Shown piece by piece: positions 6,104 to 9,390 of a stretch of DNA of 9,390 bases. The position numbers and the translations under genes are program-made. Under the pieces are notes generated by a model, which had not been told where the DNA came from, did no database searches, and was given only the letters and a program-made list of their open reading frames with translations. Numbering within the stretch: position 1 is the stretch's first letter; each line of letters begins with the position of its first letter. The DNA is from Rhodobacter sp. (GTDB lineage Bacteria; Pseudomonadota; Alphaproteobacteria; Rhodobacterales; Rhodobacteraceae). The stretch spans positions 1 to 9,390 of the forward strand of contig PNND01000303.1 of the NCBI GenBank assembly GCA_013824045.1. Direction: 5' to 3'.

Positions 6104-6829
6104 TTACCGGCTCGCATCCGGGGTAAAGGTCGAAAAATCGACCATCGTCCCCAGGACCTGCAGATAGGCGATCAGCGCGTCCATCTCGGTCAGTTGCGGT
6201 TGTCCGTCGAAATTCGACACATTTGCCTTGGCATAGCGCTCCTGCAACCCGGCATAATCGCTGTTCGGATCGCCCTGCGCCATGAAATCCGCCACCGCGT
6301 TTTCCATCATCGCCTCATCATAGGGAACGCCCACAAAGCGATGGGTGTTCATGATTTGCGTGATATGGCGCCCGTCCAGCTCGGCATTCAGCAGGTAGCC
6401 ATACTTCGGCATCACCGATTCCGGCACCACAGATTGCGGGTCCGTCAGGTGATCCACATGCCAGGCATCCGAATACCGCCCGCCGACCCGGGCCAGATCC
6501 GGCCCGGTCCGCTTGGACCCCCACTGGAACGGATGGTCGTACATTGACTCCGCCGCCAGCGAGTAATGCCCGTACCGCTCCACCTCATCCCGCATCGGCC
6601 GGATCATCTGGCTGTGGCAGACATAACACCCCTCGCGGATGTAGATGTCGCGCCCCGCCAGCTCCAGCGGGCTATAGGGCCGCACACCTTCCACCTTCTC
6701 GATCGTGTTCTCCAGATAGAACAGCGGCACGATCTGCACGATCCCCCCGATGCTCACCACCAGAAGCGACAACACCAGAAGCAGGGTCGCATGGGTCTCA
6801 ATCGCTTTATGCTTGTCAAGAAAAGCCAT
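6104..6829 (-). CDS. ccoO: cbb3 cytochrome c oxidase monoheme subunit II (CcoO/FixO)
   Basis: Membrane-anchored monoheme cytochrome c, the electron-transfer subunit nearest CcoN. It is 241 aa, normal for the family. One N-terminal membrane helix (about residues 14-36) is followed by a periplasmic domain with the conserved stretch [20 protein letters not shown]. The heme c motif is CYVCH (C68, C71, H72), and M140 in ESVMPKY is the likely axial methionine. Other family wording includes [18 protein letters not shown] (104-121). The ATG is 15 bases after the ccoN stop, with a GGGG-rich tract and GAGAG as possible ribosome-binding sequences. No key residue is missing. Cotranscribed with ccoN. Confidence 0.98.
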   Translation of the reverse strand: MAFLDKHKAIETHATLLLVLSLLVVSIGGIVQIVPLFYLENTIEKVEGVRPYSPLELAGRDIYIREGCYVCHSQMIRPMRDEVERYGHYSLAAESMYDHPFQWGSKRTGPDLARVGGRYSDAWHVDHLTDPQSVVPESVMPKYGYLLNAELDGRHITQIMNTHRFVGVPYDEAMMENAVADFMAQGDPNSDYAGLQERYAKANVSNFDGQPQLTEMDALIAYLQVLGTMVDFSTFTPDASR

Positions 6830-6844
6830 CTCTCATGCCCCCCC

Positions 6845-8449
6845 TTACTCTGCCGGAACGAAGTTGTTGGCGTTGACGGGCGCCTTTGCAGGCTGCGCCC
6901 GCACCGTCATCCACAAATTGTAGGCCATGATCAGCGCCCCTATCAGGAACATGCCGCCACCAAGACCCCGCACCACATACATCGGGAACTTCGCGGCCAC
7001 CGTGTCGGCGAAGGCGTTCACAAGGAACCCGTTCGCATCCACTTCGCGCCACATCAGCCCTTCCATGATGCCGGTCACCCACATCGAGGACGCGTAGAGA
7101 ACGATCCCGATCGTCGCCAACCAGAAGTGCCAGCTCACCAGCTTCAGGCTGTACAAGCCCTCCCGGTTCCACAGGCGCGGCGTCAGGAAATACAGCGCGC
7201 CAAAGGTGATCATCCCGTTCCAGCCCAGCGCACCGGAATGCACATGGCCGATGGTCCAGTCGGTATAGTGGCTCAGCGAGTTGACGGCCTTGATGCTCAT
7301 CATCGGGCCTTCAAACGTGGACATCCCGTAGAACCCGACAGACACCACCATCATCCGGATGATCGGATCGGTGCGCAGCTTGTCCCAGGCGCCCGACAGC
7401 GTCATCAGCCCGTTGATCATGCCACCCCAGCTTGGCATCCACAGCATGATCGAGAAGGTCATGCCCAGCGTCGATGCCCAATCCGGCAGCGCGGTATAGT
7501 GCAGGTGGTGCGGACCGGCCCAGATATACAGAAAGATCAGCGCCCAGAAGTGGATGATCGACAGCTTGTAGGAAAAGACCGGCCGCTCGGCCTGCTTGGG
7601 AATGAAGTAGTACATCATCCCAAGGAAACCTGCGGTCAGGAAGAAGCCCACCGCGTTATGGCCGTACCACCACTGGATCATCGCATCCTGCACGCCCGCC
7701 GTGACTTGCACGGATTGCGAACTGAAGATCGATACCGGGATCGCAAGGTTGTTGCCCACATGCAGCATCGCAATCGTCACGATGAAAGCCAGCAGGAACC
7801 AGTTCGCCACATAGATATGCGGCTCTTTGCGGTTGATCAGCGTGCCCATAAACACGGCAAGGAACGACAGCCAGACCACCACGATCCACCAGTCGATATA
7901 CCAGACCGTCTCGGCATATTCCTTGGATTGCGTGCCGCCCAGAACATAGCTCGTCGCCGCCAGCACGATCATCAACTGCCAGCCCCAGAACACGAACCAC
8001 GCAAGGTTCCCGCCCCACAGCCGCGCGGCACTGGTGCGCTGCACGATGTAGAAGGACGACATGATCAGCGCATTGCCGCCAAAGGCAAAGATCACCGCGC
8101 TGGTGTGCAGCGGGCGCAGACGGCCAAAGTTCAGTATCCCCTGCGACCATTCAAAGTTCAGCGCCGGAAAAGCCAGCTGGAAGGCGATCCAGACACCCAC
8201 CAGAAAGCCCACCACGCCCCAAAAGGTCGTGGCGATCACGCCTGCGCGCACCACGCCATCCAGATATTCATTCGGTGTTGCCCGCTTCGGCTCGCCCATC
8301 GTGCGCAGCGTCCACAGGAATGTCAGCGCCGCCGCCAGCATCACCACCAGCGCGTTGACCTGATAGGCCAGGTCCCATGCATAATTGGTGGCAATGGCGG
8401 CAAAAACCGCAATCACCCCCAGCACGACCAGTTTCGTGTAATCCCACAT
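6845..8449 (-). CDS. ccoN: cbb3 cytochrome c oxidase catalytic subunit I (CcoN/FixN)
   Basis: Catalytic heme-copper subunit that reduces oxygen to water at low oxygen and pumps protons. It is 534 aa with many membrane helices. The ligands can be placed by motif: H115 ([10 protein letters not shown]) and H404 for low-spin heme b; H402 in the HVH motif (402-404) for high-spin heme b3; H264 (WWYGHN), H314 and H315 (GPHHLHY) for CuB; Y308 as the cross-linked tyrosine; and E380 (TFEGP) as the conserved helix glutamate. Relative to the shorter Pseudomonas stutzeri type (recalled numbering), most positions are shifted by about 57 residues. The extra length is an N-terminal extension with one or two hydrophobic helices (residues 6-48), as is common in alphaproteobacteria. 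The start [10 protein letters not shown] follows an AAGGGA site. First gene of the operon, likely activated by the FNR box at 8554-8567. Confidence 0.99.
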   Translation of the reverse strand: MWDYTKLVVLGVIAVFAAIATNYAWDLAYQVNALVVMLAAALTFLWTLRTMGEPKRATPNEYLDGVVRAGVIATTFWGVVGFLVGVWIAFQLAFPALNFEWSQGILNFGRLRPLHTSAVIFAFGGNALIMSSFYIVQRTSAARLWGGNLAWFVFWGWQLMIVLAATSYVLGGTQSKEYAETVWYIDWWIVVVWLSFLAVFMGTLINRKEPHIYVANWFLLAFIVTIAMLHVGNNLAIPVSIFSSQSVQVTAGVQDAMIQWWYGHNAVGFFLTAGFLGMMYYFIPKQAERPVFSYKLSIIHFWALIFLYIWAGPHHLHYTALPDWASTLGMTFSIMLWMPSWGGMINGLMTLSGAWDKLRTDPIIRMMVVSVGFYGMSTFEGPMMSIKAVNSLSHYTDWTIGHVHSGALGWNGMITFGALYFLTPRLWNREGLYSLKLVSWHFWLATIGIVLYASSMWVTGIMEGLMWREVDANGFLVNAFADTVAAKFPMYVVRGLGGGMFLIGALIMAYNLWMTVRAQPAKAPVNANNFVPAE

Positions 8450-8480
8450 TTTGCGTCCCTTCGTCTCGTGTCCCCGGCCT

Positions 8481-8500
8481 TGACCCTGAGAATCCGGTCA
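8481..8500. repeat. Inverted repeat TGACC-N10-GGTCA in the probable ccoN leader
   Basis: Five-base arms are separated by ten bases, with a flanking CC/GG pairing possible across a bulge. If ccoN transcription starts near 8519, this lies in the 5' untranslated leader, 31-51 bases before the ATG. It could be a regulator site or a short hairpin; significance is low. Confidence 0.3.
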
Positions 8501-8553
8501 GGTGGGGCCTCTTGCGACTGGAACGCTTTTGCAGCGCCCTGCCATTCCGTGCC

Positions 8554-8567
8554 TTGATCCATATCAA
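8554..8567 (-). promoter_or_regulatory. FNR/FnrL box for ccoN
   Basis: The sequence TTGATCCATATCAA is an exact match to TTGAT-N4-ATCAA. Its centre is 111 bases from the ccoN ATG. At -41.5 it would set the transcript start near 8519 with a leader of about 69 bases. FnrL/FnrP activation of ccoNOQP under low oxygen is established in Rhodobacter and Paracoccus relatives. The -10 at the matching place is weak (CAAAAG at 8526-8531). Confidence 0.9.
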
Positions 8568-8585
8568 CACTGCGCGCCCTCCGGA

Positions 8586-8599
8586 TTGACCTCGGTCAA
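8586..8599 (+). promoter_or_regulatory. Second FNR/CRP-family box, TTGAC half-sites, near the universal stress protein gene
   Basis: TTGACCTCGGTCAA is a perfect palindrome that differs from the FNR consensus by the same base in both halves (TTGAC/GTCAA). Its centre is 32 bases from the centre of the TATGTT hexamer at 8622-8627, so it is correctly placed to activate the rightward gene at -41.5. The symmetric change may mean lower FnrL affinity or recognition by an NNR/DNR-type member of the CRP/FNR family. Confidence 0.65.
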
Positions 8600-8621
8600 G
8601 GCAGCACCCGTCGCGCGGCGT

Positions 8622-8627
8622 TATGTT
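8622..8627 (+). promoter_or_regulatory. -10 element of the universal stress protein gene
   Basis: TATGTT matches four of six bases of TATAAT and has the right spacing from the palindrome at 8586-8599 for a class II FNR-type promoter. The predicted transcript start near 8634 gives a leader of about 24 bases. Confidence 0.5.
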
Positions 8628-8657
8628 TGGGCCATCCCATGAAAAAGGAGGCACTCC

Positions 8658-9390
8658 ATGGCCTATAAATCCCTGCTCACCGTCGCGACCCGGGGCGACC
8701 GCTGCGAGCTTGCCATCACCGGTGCGGCGGCCATCGCCACCGCGCATGACGCCCATCTCGACATCCTCGCCCTCGGCGTCGATGTCACCCAGATCGGCTA
8801 TTCCTATATCGGATCAGGGGCCGTCATCCTTCAGGCGACGCTGGATCGCACCGAGCAAGAGGCGAAAGAGATCGAAAAGGCCGCCCGCAAGGCACTGGCC
8901 GAACAGGATCCCACCCTGCGCTACGCGCTCGAGGCCGCGGTAACCCAGCTTGGCGCGCTGACCGAACTGGTGGCCCAGCGCGCGCGCTTTGCCGATCTGG
9001 TTGTCCTGCCCCGCCCTTACGGGCCGGGCTCGGGAACCGAATCCGAGGCCGTCGTCGAAGCTGCCCTGTTCGAAGGCCACGCGCCGGTGCTGATTCTGCC
9101 TGACAGCGGCGCAGGCCATGCCGCAGCGCCCCGCCGCGTCGTGATCGCCTGGAACCAGAGCGCCGAGGCGATGGCCGCCGTCCGCAAGGCGCTGCCCATC
9201 CTCAAACAGGCCGATCTGGTCAGCATCACCGTAATCGACCCGCCGCAGACAGGCGTCGAACGCTCCGATCCGGGCGGGATGCTGTGCCAGATGCTGGTGC
9301 GCCACGGGGTAAAGGCCGAGGTGACCGTTCTCGCCCGCACCCTGCCGCGCGTGTCCGATGTGCTGGCCCGCCATGTGCGCGACAGCAATG
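8658..9390 (+). CDS. Universal stress protein (UspA family, tandem domains), partial (C-terminus beyond the right edge)
   Basis: Cytoplasmic UspA-type protein. The frame is open for 244 codons to the window edge. Domain one spans about residues 1-149 (start MAYKSLLTVATRGD; end VLILPD). Domain two begins near residue 159 (RRVVIAWNQSAEAMAAVRKAL) and is incomplete. The first domain shows YGPGSGTES (121-129) in the area where ATP-binding members carry their glycine motif, but the canonical G-x2-G-x9-G(S/T) spacing is not clearly present, so nucleotide binding is uncertain. The ATG is set by a very strong AAGGAGG site (8645-8651) six bases upstream. It is divergent from ccoN with a correctly spaced FNR-type box, so induction at low oxygen is likely. 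In Rhodobacter sphaeroides, as I recall, a usp gene occupies the same place next to fnrL, which may lie to the right here. Confidence 0.92.
   Translation, partial: MAYKSLLTVATRGDRCELAITGAAAIATAHDAHLDILALGVDVTQIGYSYIGSGAVILQATLDRTEQEAKEIEKAARKALAEQDPTLRYALEAAVTQLGALTELVAQRARFADLVVLPRPYGPGSGTESEAVVEAALFEGHAPVLILPDSGAGHAAAPRRVVIAWNQSAEAMAAVRKALPILKQADLVSITVIDPPQTGVERSDPGGMLCQMLVRHGVKAEVTVLARTLPRVSDVLARHVRDSN

Larger units (their letters stand above)
8450..8657. other. Divergent control region between ccoN and the universal stress protein gene
   Basis: This 208-bp region has no gene. It holds two FNR/CRP-family palindromes whose centres are 32 bp apart, a good -10 for the rightward gene, a weak one for ccoN, an inverted repeat in the probable ccoN leader (8481-8500) and a strong ribosome-binding site at the right end. 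If each box acts at -41.5 for its nearer gene, each also sits near -73.5 for the other gene. Confidence 0.75.

Noticed and set aside
6566..8557. Very long open frame on the plus strand, antisense to ccoN and part of ccoO
   Set aside because: It is the mirror of a GC-rich coding sequence with strong third-position bias. The translation is His/Arg/Gln/Pro-rich with no fold or family, while the opposite strand encodes complete, ligand-bearing CcoN and CcoO.
8639..8668. Nine-codon upstream open frame overlapping the usp start
   Set aside because: Its ATG would lie only about five bases from the predicted transcript start, and the AAGGAGG site lies inside it and serves the usp ATG. It is probably chance.
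1..9390. CRISPR arrays, insertion sequences, tRNA or rRNA genes
   Set aside because: I saw no regularly spaced repeats, transposase frames, terminal inverted repeats, cloverleaf sequence or rRNA-like stretch. Nearly all the DNA is taken by respiratory genes and short control regions.

Overview
The window looks like a chromosomal segment of a GC-rich alphaproteobacterium, most likely in Rhodobacterales (Rhodobacter, Paracoccus or Roseobacter relatives). Three things point there: the gene content and order of a cbb3-type cytochrome c oxidase locus, the wording of the CcoN, CcoP and CcoG proteins, and FNR/FnrL-type boxes in front of the operons. The genus assignment rests on recall of family sequences, not on a search.

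Layout from right to left. At the right edge a tandem-domain universal stress protein gene runs rightward (8658 to the edge, incomplete). A 208-bp divergent control region (8450-8657) holds two FNR/CRP-family palindromes. The four structural genes of the oxidase, ccoN, ccoO, ccoQ and ccoP, run leftward (8449 to 4991) with gaps of 15, 9 and 3 nt. A strong bidirectional terminator (4938-4967) closes this operon. It also closes a rightward two-gene operon made of a CcdA-type membrane thiol transporter (3762-4478) and an exported thioredoxin-like protein (4505-4924). A second divergent region (3473-3761) carries a third FNR box and two further palindromes. From it ccoG, ccoH and ccoI run leftward (3472 to the left edge), with ccoI cut off by the window edge. 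A ccoS gene would be expected beyond the edge but is not visible.

Function. CcoN (heme b, heme b3, CuB), CcoO (monoheme c) and CcoP (diheme c) form the high-affinity oxygen reductase, with CcoQ as a small accessory subunit. CcoG (Fe-S, proposed cupric reductase), CcoH (assembly and stability) and CcoI (copper-exporting P-type ATPase) mature it. The CcdA and thioredoxin pair would carry electrons from the cytoplasm to periplasmic thiols. Its place between the structural and assembly halves suggests, without proving, a role in keeping heme-binding or copper-binding cysteines reduced.

The core is a well-known system. I found no evidence for a wholly undescribed one. The points most worth a second look are the opposite-strand CcdA-thioredoxin cassette splitting the cco cluster, loss of the usual cis-proline in its thioredoxin, an unassigned 17-bp palindrome at the probable promoter of that cassette, and the two different FNR-type half-site sequences between ccoN and the stress-protein gene.
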